Below, in pieces: positions 23,682 to 32,296 of a stretch of 32,296 bases of DNA; the stretch's first letter is position 1; each line of letters opens with the position of its first letter. The position numbers and the translations under genes were made by a program. Under the pieces are notes generated by a model. The model saw nothing but the letters and a program-made list of their open reading frames with translations. It ran no database searches and was not told the DNA's origin. The stretch covers positions 1-32,296 of the forward strand of contig NZ_BPEW01000046.1 of NCBI RefSeq assembly GCF_019654975.1, in the 5' to 3' direction. This DNA is from Shewanella sp. c952 (GTDB lineage: Bacteria; Pseudomonadota; Gammaproteobacteria; Enterobacterales; Shewanellaceae).

Positions 23682-25052
23682 ATGGTGGGTTATTTGAAGC
23701 ACTGCCAATCACTAGACAGGGATCTGTTGGTGCTCAACGTTTCAAAGAAGGTGTTTCAAGGAGAAATAGAACTAAAATCATTTAATTGGCAATGCCATAC
23801 TGCCAATAGGATAACTCGCGCCCTGCAGATCCTAAAAAATTATGACATCAAAGTAGCCATAGCAATACTCACCTTAGATGACATAGAAAACTGCTTAAAG
23901 GCGGTGAATCAACTCAACAACCAAGTAAGCCATTTAATTTGGATCGCAATTTTAGTCGATACCAATGTCACTCAATGCAATTTAAACAGCAACCTTACCC
24001 GTTATTTCTCTGATTACCATCATATCCCAATAGAATGGGAACGACTGCATCATACCTTAGGGCATGCCTATGGCATGGCAAAACTTGCATCACTCCATTC
24101 AATGTCTTCTGCCCCAGACTTTGCAGCCGAGACGATCCTTGGTGATTCATCTGCAATCAAACAGCTAAAACAGAAAATTGTAAAAATGGCACAAGTTGAT
24201 GAAACCGTGCTTATCAGCGGTGAAACAGGAACAGGCAAAGGCCTTTGTGCTCATTTAATACACCGTCAATCACAACGTCAAGCGGGTCCCTTTGTCACTG
24301 TCAATTGCGGTGCATTACCTGCAGGCCTGATTCACTCTGAACTATTTGGTCATGAAAAAGGCGCATTCACAGGTGCAGACAAACAGTATATTGGTCATAT
24401 CGAAAGAGCCCATCAAGGCACTCTGTTCCTTGATGAAATCGGTGACCTTTCATTAGAGTTACAAGTGAACTTGCTGCAATTTCTAGAAGATCACATTATC
24501 GAGCGTGTAGGTGGCAGTAAAAATATAACGATTGATTGCCGGATCATATTTGCTTCACACATTAATTTAGAAATTGCAGTTGAAGAGGGGCGATTTCGAG
24601 AAGATCTCTATTACCGGATCAATCTACTGCACCTTTACGCCCCTAGCCTTAGAGAGCATAAAGAGGATATCCCACTACTTGCAGACGAATACCTCAAGCA
24701 ATACAGCCCCAGCGACCAATTAAACACAATAACGCCTAATACGTTGAAATTAATGAATGAATATCAATGGCCAGGTAATATTCGGGAGTTTAAAAATCGT
24801 ATTCACCGCGCAATTATCATGGCAAATAACCACCGACTCACAGAAAAAGACTTAGGCATAAACATCCTAAAAGTACTGCCAGAGACAAATGATGTCATCA
24901 ATCTAGCCCAACACCGAGTGGAAATAGACACTGAGCTATTACTTGATGCAATTAAACGTAATAACCACAACATATCTGCAGCGGCGAGAGAGCTTAAGAT
25001 CTCTCGCACCACTTTCTATCGACTCATTAAGAAATGTAAAATAAAGCTGTGA
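23682..25052 (+). CDS. VpsR-like enhancer-binding transcriptional regulator with intact GAFTGA
   Basis: The 456-residue protein has three parts. Residues 1-130 form a degenerate receiver-like domain resembling the N-terminus of Vibrio VpsR (compare NWQCHTANRITRALQIL), without a clear phospho-acceptor pattern. The AAA+ sigma-54 activator domain (about 150-385) has Walker A GETGTGKG near residue 180, GAFTGA at 227-232, Walker B LFLDEIGD, and RINLLHLYAPSLREHKEDI. A C-terminal Fis-type helix-turn-helix ends the chain (NNHNISAAARELKISRTTFYRLIKK as two blocks). VpsR has lost GAFTGA; this protein keeps it and so should be able to contact sigma-54. The start is ATG with a poor ribosome binding site. 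The DsbA-like gene follows by 64 bp. Confidence 0.9.
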   Translation: MVGYLKHCQSLDRDLLVLNVSKKVFQGEIELKSFNWQCHTANRITRALQILKNYDIKVAIAILTLDDIENCLKAVNQLNNQVSHLIWIAILVDTNVTQCNLNSNLTRYFSDYHHIPIEWERLHHTLGHAYGMAKLASLHSMSSAPDFAAETILGDSSAIKQLKQKIVKMAQVDETVLISGETGTGKGLCAHLIHRQSQRQAGPFVTVNCGALPAGLIHSELFGHEKGAFTGADKQYIGHIERAHQGTLFLDEIGDLSLELQVNLLQFLEDHIIERVGGSKNITIDCRIIFASHINLEIAVEEGRFREDLYYRINLLHLYAPSLREHKEDIPLLADEYLKQYSPSDQLNTITPNTLKLMNEYQWPGNIREFKNRIHRAIIMANNHRLTEKDLGINILKVLPETNDVINLAQHRVEIDTELLLDAIKRNNHNISAAARELKISRTTFYRLIKKCKIKL

Positions 25053-25116
25053 ACGAAACGCGAAGTAAGCCCACTCTTTGCGCCTAGCCATCACTTAAGC
25101 ACTGAGGATAGCAGTC

Positions 25117-25905
25117 ATGTTAAATTTGAAACAGCAGTCTATGGTGCTAATCGCATCAGTCACTTTTGCAGCTTGCCAGCCACAAAGCAGTGAAAGCTTG
25201 CAAGAGGATATCGCCTCGCTCAAGCAGGAGCTCAGCCAATTAAAAAAAGAACTCTCTCGAATAGGCAGTCAGGTCACAGATATTCATACCATCGCAATGA
25301 GTTCTCAAAAGCCACAGTTTAAAACCTTGCCGACTCAAGCTAACTACAACTCAAATAATAACCTTCCATTTCTGGGAGCCAATGATGCACCCATCGCGAT
25401 GATAGAGTTTTCTGATTATCAATGCCCTTATTGTAAACGATTTATAGATAAGACATTTTCTCAGATAAAGAGTCGTTATATTGATACTGATAAAGTTCAC
25501 TATGTAACTCGAGATTTCCCATTAGGTTTTCATCCTAAGGCTAAAGGTGCTGCTATCGCAGCTAATTGCAGTTTGCAACAAGATGCCTACTGGCAGATGC
25601 GTACCTCTTTATTTGCGAATATGAAGCTGCTTAGTAGTGAGCTATATCTGAAAAGTGCACAAGAGTTGTCATTAGATATGAACAAGTTTAACGATTGCTT
25701 AAACGACCAAGCGATCGCGGTAAAAATACAGCAAGATATCGCTTACGGTTCCTCCTTAGGTATAAGAGGCACACCGAGTTTTGTAATCGGTCGAGTAGAA
25801 AATGGGCAGCTGATAAACCCAAAACTCGTCGTAGGTGCACAAAGCTATGAAACATTCGCGCTGTTAATCGATTCATTGCTCAATCAAACATCTACCGAAG
25901 ATTAA
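25117..25905 (+). CDS. DsbA-like thiol:disulfide oxidoreductase lipoprotein
   Basis: This 262-residue protein has a lipoprotein signal peptide with lipobox FAAC (Cys20). A coiled coil of about 25 residues follows (EDIASLKQELSQLKKELSRI). Then comes a DsbA/thioredoxin-4 domain starting at PFLGANDAPIAMIEFSDYQ. The active site is CPYC (103-106), and the cis-proline loop is GIRGTPSFVIG. Two extra cysteines (AANCSL and FNDCLND) may form a second disulfide. It should be a membrane-anchored periplasmic oxidase or isomerase, possibly dimeric through the coiled coil. GAGGA eight bases before the ATG supports the start. It lies between the VpsR-like regulator and a cysteine-rich secreted protein, which could be its client. 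Confidence 0.92.
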   Translation: MLNLKQQSMVLIASVTFAACQPQSSESLQEDIASLKQELSQLKKELSRIGSQVTDIHTIAMSSQKPQFKTLPTQANYNSNNNLPFLGANDAPIAMIEFSDYQCPYCKRFIDKTFSQIKSRYIDTDKVHYVTRDFPLGFHPKAKGAAIAANCSLQQDAYWQMRTSLFANMKLLSSELYLKSAQELSLDMNKFNDCLNDQAIAVKIQQDIAYGSSLGIRGTPSFVIGRVENGQLINPKLVVGAQSYETFALLIDSLLNQTSTED

Positions 25906-26364
25906 CTAGCGCCTACAGTGTATGAAATGAGCCTCCTTTCTTGTTAAGGGGCTTATAAACTATTACTTCCTCGACAAAAATATGCTTAAAGATCTGTTTG
26001 TTCGAACTAAACGAAAGTTGCCTAGAAGTGAATCTTTTAAGCAAGACCTAATGGTGTTCACTGCAAGTGTATCAACTATGATACATAAACTGCCCCAACT
26101 CCGCGCCACATCACCCCACTATAACTAAATACTCTTAAGTATTAGCGCCTTAAAGTATCGGCCTACTACTTGCTATCTATTAGTCAATTAAGTTTGAACT
26201 TTACTGCCATCTCTCAGTAACAGCGAGCGAACCTGCTCGGTTAACCGCCCTATCAGCAAACGCAGGTCAACGCACCACTAGCGGGTTATGGAAAGTAATT
26301 AAAACCCCAAATAGCAAGTAATTAGCACGTTTTATCCATATTCACTTATAGGATGGTAAATATT
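25906..26364. other. Long leader / intergenic region upstream of the cysteine-rich secreted protein
   Basis: This stretch of about 459 bp has no credible gene. It contains a perfect dyad TGTATCA-ACTA-TGATACA (26068-26085), a smaller dyad AATACT/AGTATT (26128-26143) and CGAGC/GCTCG (26224-26239). No near-consensus sigma-54 promoter (GG-10 bp-GC) was found. The length is unusual for a simple promoter and suggests a regulated gene. Confidence 0.5.
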
Positions 26365-28719
26365 ATGAAACGATTCAAATGCAACCCGCTTATCAGCGCA
26401 TTTAGTGCAGCGCTAATAAGCACTGTAGCCCTTTATGGTGTGACGAGCCTAAACGCTGCAAATGCCGGAGCTTATGATTGGCTAGGCATGAACGAAGACC
26501 CAACCAAGTATTGTATGGCTGATGCCTACTTAATGAAAGGCGGTAATAAGCTCGCCCAGAACGCACTGAACTGTACCGCAAACGACGTCGAAATTACCAA
26601 AGTCACTCCTGTAAATCCAAATGCAGAGTGTAACTTAGGACAAATTTTTACATTCGATGCTGATGTAACAGTACGTACCAATGCTAATGCGCGTTGGGAC
26701 ACTACTTTCTACTTACCTTTGACTGAAGAAAGCCCTCAGGTTGTACAAGGTGCCGGTCTTCGAAACTGTAGTATGCTCCTACCTATACCGGCAGATAGCG
26801 GCGAGCTCGCTGATGTGCAGTTAGATGGCGATCAATGTGGTGACATTACCAAGGCGTTAGGACCTGATGAATATGTTCTCAACAATCAACCTATCACTAT
26901 GTTATGTGCCGATGCCGATGGTAACAATCAAGCCGACTTCACTTACTGTGCCGCATGGGACAATATCGAAAGAGATAATTGTACTTATGGTGAAGACCCT
27001 TATGCAGGTCAGATCCCTAACAACAAATCAAAATGTAATTGTGACACATTTAATATCGATGTCTTTATCAAGCCAGCGCCACCAGTGGTAATTAAAGCAC
27101 TGACTAATTCCAGCCCATCATCACGCAGTGAACCCGGTGGAACATTTAGCTACTCGATGAGCTTTACCAATCCCAATACGCAGACTTCGCTATTTATCAA
27201 ATCACTCACCGACGAGATTGATATTGGCGGTGAAGGCACATTTGACACCTCTATCAACCTCTGGGGAAGCCCTGTTGCGGTCAATCCAAACGTAGACGGT
27301 GTCTATCTCACTGCAACAAACTGTTCTTTACCTGCAAATGGTGGAGAAATATTGCCAAGTGGTTCATACAGTTGTGAATTTACTGTACATATCGTTGATA
27401 GAGACTTACCCAACGATCAAAGTGCCGAGTATTATGACGACTTAGTCAAGCTTTCGTTAGAAGATAAGAATGGCGATGTTGTCACTGACGGTAATTCCTG
27501 TGCCGCAATTCCAAGTAGTGTTGCAGGCGATCACTGTAGTGACGAAGTCACAGTACAAATCACTAATCTTGCACCTGCGATTACGGTAAACAAAACAGCA
27601 GATCCTACTGAGGTTATGGAACCTGGTGCAAGTGTCGAATTTACAGTGACGGTCGACAATGATGCTGCCTTCTGGGATTCTCCACTCACACTTACCGTGT
27701 TAAGTGACACCGATTTTGGTGATCTGCTTAGCGATGAGTGTATAGGAGTGTCTACCAGTATTGCCTTAGGGGGGACTTATACTTGTACCTTCACTAAGTT
27801 TATTGGCGGTGATGCTGGCGATCAACATTCCAATACTGTGAATGCGACCGCAGTCGATGACGAGCTTGATGATGCTACCGGTAGTGACTCCGCTATGGTT
27901 GATATACGAGATGTTCCATCATCCATAACCTTGGTTAAAACTGCAACTCCAACTTCTGTACTTGAAACGGGTGATGATCCGAACAATTACAGTAACGTAA
28001 GTTACAACTTTACCTTTAGCGTTAACGCAGCGGGTGTTGATGATGTCACCTTCACCACTCTAACCGATAATAAATTCGGTAGCCTAACAGCAGGCTGTAT
28101 GGTCGACAGCAAGAACGGTAATGCTATTGCGCCGACAGCCCTTAACGGATTTGTTTTAGAACCTGGCGACTATGCAAGTTGTGATATAAGCAAAGGACTA
28201 CAGGGACAATTCGGCGATCCAGCCCACGTCAATATCGCAACCATTAGAGGGGTCGATGAAGATGGACAGGATGTAGATGCTTCAAATGACGCTACCGTTG
28301 AATTTACACCACTAGCCCCAGATACGGATATGGCATTTGCCGCCAGCATGTTAGTTGTTGTTGAACTAACCAATGCCGGTGTCGAAGATGTCACTTTAAC
28401 CGAGCTGACTGTACTTGGTGTCACTGTCGCAGACGGTAATGAACATCCTGCCTTTACTATATTGAATTCGGTAGGTGGTGAACATGCAGGTGTCGCATAT
28501 TCTCCTTGTTCTATCGGCTCAGTATTAGGCTACAACGGTTCAGGTTCTGAGGTGTATAACTGTGCTTTCACCGTAGAGCTGAAGCCCGGTCTTGAAGATA
28601 CTCAACCTGTTGCGTTTATTACACAAGGAGCATTAAACGGCATAGTGGTAACAGTTGAAGACGACGATGGTGCAGAAGTTGTTAATTTCATTTCTGCAGA
28701 AGTTAACATTGTCGAGTAA
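26365..28719 (+). CDS. Large secreted modular protein rich in cysteine pairs (DUF11-like modules)
   Basis: The chain has 784 residues from the ATG at 26365, which has AGGATGG upstream; an ATG at 26353 overlaps that site and is less likely. A signal peptide ends near NAANA. The N-terminal domain (about 45-235) has ten cysteines and an Asp-rich DADGNNQADF patch that may bind calcium. Four related beta-sandwich-like modules follow at about 238-400, 402-515, 516-648 and 648-784, with starts such as ITVNKTADPTEV and ITLVKTATPTSV. Each has a Cys pair of the type C...L..G.Y.C.F. The mature chain has 20 cysteines, an even number. There is no transmembrane anchor or sorting signal at the C-terminus. 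It is probably extracellular or surface-held; its function is unknown. Confidence 0.85.
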   Translation: MKRFKCNPLISAFSAALISTVALYGVTSLNAANAGAYDWLGMNEDPTKYCMADAYLMKGGNKLAQNALNCTANDVEITKVTPVNPNAECNLGQIFTFDADVTVRTNANARWDTTFYLPLTEESPQVVQGAGLRNCSMLLPIPADSGELADVQLDGDQCGDITKALGPDEYVLNNQPITMLCADADGNNQADFTYCAAWDNIERDNCTYGEDPYAGQIPNNKSKCNCDTFNIDVFIKPAPPVVIKALTNSSPSSRSEPGGTFSYSMSFTNPNTQTSLFIKSLTDEIDIGGEGTFDTSINLWGSPVAVNPNVDGVYLTATNCSLPANGGEILPSGSYSCEFTVHIVDRDLPNDQSAEYYDDLVKLSLEDKNGDVVTDGNSCAAIPSSVAGDHCSDEVTVQITNLAPAITVNKTADPTEVMEPGASVEFTVTVDNDAAFWDSPLTLTVLSDTDFGDLLSDECIGVSTSIALGGTYTCTFTKFIGGDAGDQHSNTVNATAVDDELDDATGSDSAMVDIRDVPSSITLVKTATPTSVLETGDDPNNYSNVSYNFTFSVNAAGVDDVTFTTLTDNKFGSLTAGCMVDSKNGNAIAPTALNGFVLEPGDYASCDISKGLQGQFGDPAHVNIATIRGVDEDGQDVDASNDATVEFTPLAPDTDMAFAASMLVVVELTNAGVEDVTLTELTVLGVTVADGNEHPAFTILNSVGGEHAGVAYSPCSIGSVLGYNGSGSEVYNCAFTVELKPGLEDTQPVAFITQGALNGIVVTVEDDDGAEVVNFISAEVNIVE

Positions 28720-28756
28720 CGACGAGGAGACAACAAAAAGTACTTTGTCTTGATAA

Positions 28757-28796
28757 CCACTGGGCGACAGAAACCTTCGCCGCCCAGTTTATTCTT
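28757..28796 (+). terminator. Probable terminator of the cysteine-rich protein gene
   Basis: ACTGGGCG (28759-28766) pairs with CGCCCAGT (28781-28788) and is followed by TTATTCTTT. The loop of 14 bases is longer than usual. On the minus strand no T run follows, so it mainly serves the plus-strand gene. Confidence 0.55.
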
Positions 28797-28830
28797 TCCA
28801 GACTACCAGCCTTTAACTAGAGATAGCTAT

Positions 28831-28858
28831 TTTGAGCTTTGAGTTTTGAGTTTTGAAC
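28831..28858. repeat. Four tandem heptanucleotide repeats
   Basis: TTTGAGC, TTTGAGT, TTTGAGT and TTTGAAC are arranged head to tail and abut the stop codon of the metalloprotease gene (28859-28861). The array is short and could vary in copy number by slippage. It is outside the coding sequence. Confidence 0.75.
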
Positions 28859-31800
28859 TTAGCCCTTACCATTGCCCTTTCCTTTATGGCCACCGCCGCT
28901 TGAACTGCTCAAACTTAAACTCACTGATGCAGTTGTCTCCATGTCGCCATCGCTAATGGTGTAGTAAAAACTGTCACGACTCTTAAAGCTTTTTGCTGGA
29001 GTATATAGCAGTTTACCAGCCGAGGTAATTTGCACGCTTCCCTTGCTCGCTTGGCTCACAGACACAATCGCCAGTTCATCATTATCAGCATCATAATCAT
29101 TCAACAGCACATCAATCAAGACCGAGGTTTTAGATGACATATTGACACTATCATTAACCGCAATAGGCGCAGTATTCGGCGCAGCTTTAACGATATAACT
29201 GACACTATCAATACCTAGGTAACCTATTTCGGTAGTATTTTGCGCGTTAACAGTCAGGTTAAATAGACCTGCAGGACTCGCAGGGGCAGAGGCTATATTA
29301 ATATTGACTACAACACTGCCTCCGGGGGCGAGTTTAACCTGAGTCTGACTAGTGCTCCAGCCAGAAGGGATATCTGCAAACACATTAAAACTGGCCTCAA
29401 AGCAACTCTCACTATCTCGACTCGTTACCGTTGCACTGTAGCTAACCTGAGTTCCGGCGATAACGTCTACCGTTAGAGGGTCCGCAATCACTATCGAAGG
29501 CGCAGCAAGCACACACGAAATTTGCGGACTGATTACCATATAGCTCACAGTATCTTTGCCAATATAACGGCTGTCTAAGCGGTTTATTGCGCTTAGCTCA
29601 AAATTGTAGGTCCCCTCTTGAGCGGCAGTTGAGGACTCGACAATGAAGCTGATATTGCGACTCTCACCTGCTGCCAAACTGACCACAAGGTTATCAGCAC
29701 GCCAACCAGCGGGTACATTGGCTGTCACATCGAAATCAGTGTTATCACAACTGTCACTGTCGTGATTGGTTATAGTGCCACTATAGGTAGCCATCGCTCC
29801 AGCAGCTAGCTCGCCACTATCATCAATTGACAAAATAAAACTTGGATTTGCCATAACACAGGATGTTGGAGGTGTTTCTACAACATAACTTACGATGCCT
29901 TTGGTCGAATATGCGTGGTTACTGCTATCAACGGCACTTATTTCAATATCGTAAAAACCCTGCTCAGCAGTCTCTAACGAGACCACATCCAGCGAGACAG
30001 TCCCACTCATTCCTGACGACAGACTGACAGACTTTGTTGCCACACTCCAACCACTCGGTACTAATGCTGAGATGTTATAGCTAGAGATTTCACAGCCTGC
30101 ACTATCGTTATTACTCACTGATGCGCTATAGCTCACCGTGGTGCCAGGTGCGACCCAGGCTGTTTCATTAGCTAATAATGTTAGGCTTGGGCTCGCTTTG
30201 ATACAGCTAGAACCTGTATAGCTAACACTCACGCTCGCTCCCGTTGCATCGGCCCACTCTGTTGTAATTGTCACTCCCGCATCGGGATCTGTATAGCTCG
30301 CTCCCACCAGCAGAGCAGCGTCATCTAAATCACGCAGTCCACTATCCGGTTGCATATCCAGTAATAGATTACTGTTGATATTGTTTTGCGTCGCCAGATG
30401 CAGTACGACTCCATCAGTGACGCCATTTTTTTGCTCTAGAAATTTATCAAAGCCTAAAGCTTGTCGGTACTCAAGGACATACCACTGTGGCTCGCCGTTA
30501 GTGATATCAACACCACGTTGGACTTTAATACTCTTTGCGATTCCTGCTGGCGCGATTTCAAAGGGCTCTAACTGATAACTACCATCAGTGTCAGCAGTAA
30601 CCACTTCACCTGCAGAGGCTGTGATCCAACCAAGCTGCTGCTTACTAAAGGCATTAAAATGACCTGTAATACCTGAACTTCCCATCATATCCATGCTGTC
30701 GCCATATTCAGCTGAAGCGCAGTTATCACCAATAATGTCGGCACCGCAATCAAGATCTTTTGCATGATAGAGACCGAAGTTATGACCGAGTTCATGGCCA
30801 ACGGTACGCAGTGTCATAGACCCATTAATGAATGCACGAGATGGACTACCACCTATGGTTCCCTGCCCCGTCCAACCACAACCGCTGTTTTGAGGATAGA
30901 TATAGATCCAGCGATCATAGTTATCAACATGTATACCGCTATCAATGACGGCCTGCCGACCATGATTATCTATCAAATTAGTGCTACATGTCGCATCTAT
31001 TGGCAACGTAAAGTAGCCGTGGACATCCCCTGTTAACCATGTCTGACCATATGATGCTTCTTGGTAATAAGCATTTACATTACCGAAAACTAATTGCTGC
31101 GCTTCTTCTACGGTCCATGGTTGCTCAGCATTATTTTGAAAGTTAACTAATAAAACCAGCGTACGTTGCTCACCATGACTGCTTATTCCTGCTGCATTGC
31201 CAGACGTTTCCACGCTAGTGGCCACTGCAGGAGCTGAATCGCCCAATAACACCAAACTGTTGAGTTCATCATTAACAACCAATGCACTTAAGTTTATTTC
31301 AGCCGCATTAATGGCCTTAAACATCCACCCAGTAACGCTAACTTGAGCACCTGTTTTTAGTAAACTTCTGTTGATATTGCTAGGTAAATGCAACTCAACC
31401 GTTTGATCCCCATTGACCAACATGTAGCTAATATTTTTATGTTGATGGCTTTGATAATCCACATAGCTAACTTCCAACCTTCCCTCGAGCACACGCTGAT
31501 GTGCCAACAATGGAAGAACCTCATCCGGCATATCTTTTATAAGGCCTCGTGGCAGAATTGTGCGTACTGCCGCTTCAGGGTCTGACTTAACCAGTTCAAA
31601 TTGCAAATGCTGACGTAATAACGCATTTTCTATCAACGCTTGCTTTAACAGTTCTTTGTTTGAAAGGGTTGCATGTCGATACTGACTCAACCTGTTAACG
31701 AGTGCTATCGTAGAGCTTTCTGTTTGTTGTTTACGAAACTTAACGTGATTACTTAGCGCTTTATCTGCGAGTTGGGAGTTATCATTCACTGGACTAGCAA

Positions 31801-31909
31801 ATGAGTTAGCTGAAAAAATAACGACCGACAGCGCTAATAATCCGATGGCTGTGATGCTGATAGAAATAGCAGCCGAATTCGATGCCGATATGACATTTTT
31901 TTTGTTCAA
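28859..31909 (-). CDS. Secreted metzincin protease (M11 gametolysin-like) with NEW3-like repeats and cadherin-like C-terminal domain
   Basis: The 1016-residue chain begins with a signal peptide (ending near SFA-SP) and a propeptide-like region to about residue 250. The zinc site HELGHNFGLYH (372-382) fits HExxHxxGxxH, and DSMDMMG is the Met-turn. The sequence around it (CGWTGQGTIGG, then AFINGSMTLRTV) resembles the M11 gametolysin domain (Pfam PF05548). Three NEW3-like beta domains start at about 567, 684 and 798, each opening with a Cys, with a second Cys near NDSAGC/HDSDSC/RDSESC and a VPxGW motif. A tandem-95/cadherin-like domain (APIAVNDSVN, then LLNDYDADNDELAIV) runs from about 915, and the chain ends in a cationic Gly/Lys/His tail. 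It faces the cysteine-rich secreted protein gene tail to tail. Confidence 0.9.
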   Translation of the reverse strand: MNKKNVISASNSAAISISITAIGLLALSVVIFSANSFASPVNDNSQLADKALSNHVKFRKQQTESSTIALVNRLSQYRHATLSNKELLKQALIENALLRQHLQFELVKSDPEAAVRTILPRGLIKDMPDEVLPLLAHQRVLEGRLEVSYVDYQSHQHKNISYMLVNGDQTVELHLPSNINRSLLKTGAQVSVTGWMFKAINAAEINLSALVVNDELNSLVLLGDSAPAVATSVETSGNAAGISSHGEQRTLVLLVNFQNNAEQPWTVEEAQQLVFGNVNAYYQEASYGQTWLTGDVHGYFTLPIDATCSTNLIDNHGRQAVIDSGIHVDNYDRWIYIYPQNSGCGWTGQGTIGGSPSRAFINGSMTLRTVGHELGHNFGLYHAKDLDCGADIIGDNCASAEYGDSMDMMGSSGITGHFNAFSKQQLGWITASAGEVVTADTDGSYQLEPFEIAPAGIAKSIKVQRGVDITNGEPQWYVLEYRQALGFDKFLEQKNGVTDGVVLHLATQNNINSNLLLDMQPDSGLRDLDDAALLVGASYTDPDAGVTITTEWADATGASVSVSYTGSSCIKASPSLTLLANETAWVAPGTTVSYSASVSNNDSAGCEISSYNISALVPSGWSVATKSVSLSSGMSGTVSLDVVSLETAEQGFYDIEISAVDSSNHAYSTKGIVSYVVETPPTSCVMANPSFILSIDDSGELAAGAMATYSGTITNHDSDSCDNTDFDVTANVPAGWRADNLVVSLAAGESRNISFIVESSTAAQEGTYNFELSAINRLDSRYIGKDTVSYMVISPQISCVLAAPSIVIADPLTVDVIAGTQVSYSATVTSRDSESCFEASFNVFADIPSGWSTSQTQVKLAPGGSVVVNINIASAPASPAGLFNLTVNAQNTTEIGYLGIDSVSYIVKAAPNTAPIAVNDSVNMSSKTSVLIDVLLNDYDADNDELAIVSVSQASKGSVQITSAGKLLYTPAKSFKSRDSFYYTISDGDMETTASVSLSLSSSSGGGHKGKGNGKG

Positions 31910-32296
31910 AACCTTCTCCCCTCAAAGCAAACGTACTCAAATAAACTGCTCTTTTTGCAAATTATTCTTTTTAGCTCTTTTTCTTAATAAAAATAGCTAC
32001 AGAATTTACTTAAAAGACAGAACCCCTGATATTTACTGGGTTTGAGCAATAACAAAGCGGGCATACTAACAAATGACAAGTCCAAATAACAACCAAGTAT
32101 TGATCATTTTTTGATCGATTATGCATTTTCCAAACACATGTAACGCTAACTGATTGAAACAGTTCCAGCAGCATTTTATGGAATATGTGCAGAGGAGACT
32201 CTAGGACTTAGGTTTTGAAAAATGCTTATACGAGTAAGCGAAATGAGGGGGATTAGCTGCTAAATACTTAGATTTACGTTTAATAATGCACAACAT
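31910..32296. other. Upstream region of the metalloprotease gene, to the window edge
   Basis: These 387 bp are AT-rich and have no credible gene. The promoter of the protease should lie here. I see only weak dyads, such as GCTTA-TACGAG-TAAGC at 32224-32239, and no near-consensus promoter that I can defend. Confidence 0.5.

Noticed and set aside
26053..26068. Sigma-54 promoter (TGGTGTTCACTGCA)
   Set aside because: The GG and GC elements are 8 bases apart instead of 10.
31845..32045. Plus-strand gene overlapping the start of the protease gene
   Set aside because: It is antisense to the protease signal peptide, has no ribosome binding site and no family resemblance.

Overview
The window looks like chromosome of a marine gammaproteobacterium in the order Alteromonadales, most likely Shewanella. 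Its DNA is AT-leaning, and it carries a housekeeping gene order typical of that genus: tRNA-Asp / TIGR03503 / dnaQ // rnhA / lysR / yafS // gloB / mltD, then ycgN / mltB-like / ycgL // minCDE / rnd / fadD, then tsaB. Genus assignment rests on gene order and protein sequence read by eye, not on a search.

Region 1 (1-7400): a tRNA-Asp gene with its own promoter, the dnaQ-TIGR03503 pair (proofreading exonuclease and a membrane-anchored protein), divergent rnhA, a YeiE-like LysR regulator, a YafS-like methyltransferase divergent from gloB (glyoxalase II), and the lipoprotein transglycosylase mltD. A 280-bp MITE-like element with inverted-repeat tips and a 5-bp target duplication sits between rnhA and lysR. 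It supplies the present stop codon of lysR.

Region 2 (7400-18200): ycgN, an MltB-family transglycosylase and ycgL read leftward, divergent from the minCDE septum-placement operon. rnd and fadD follow, then an alpha/beta hydrolase and an exported methyltransferase. A tsaB-led operon carries a small unknown protein and an M50B-type membrane protease homologue. Strong hairpin terminators separate most units.

Region 3 (18200-25100): an exported M20 dipeptidase divergent from a lipoprotein M3 peptidase (Dcp), with a perfect 14-bp palindrome in front of dcp; then an exported metallo-beta-lactamase-fold hydrolase and a VpsR-like enhancer-binding regulator.

Region 4 (25100-32296) is the most accessory-looking part. 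It has a DsbA-like lipoprotein with a CPYC site, a large secreted protein of tandem beta-sandwich-like modules with 20 cysteines in the mature chain, and a convergent 1016-residue secreted metzincin with three cysteine-paired NEW3-like repeats and a cadherin-like C-terminal domain. I infer, without proof, that the regulator, the thiol oxidoreductase and the disulfide-rich secreted proteins form a surface or matrix module. No rRNA, CRISPR array, complete insertion sequence or prophage gene was seen.
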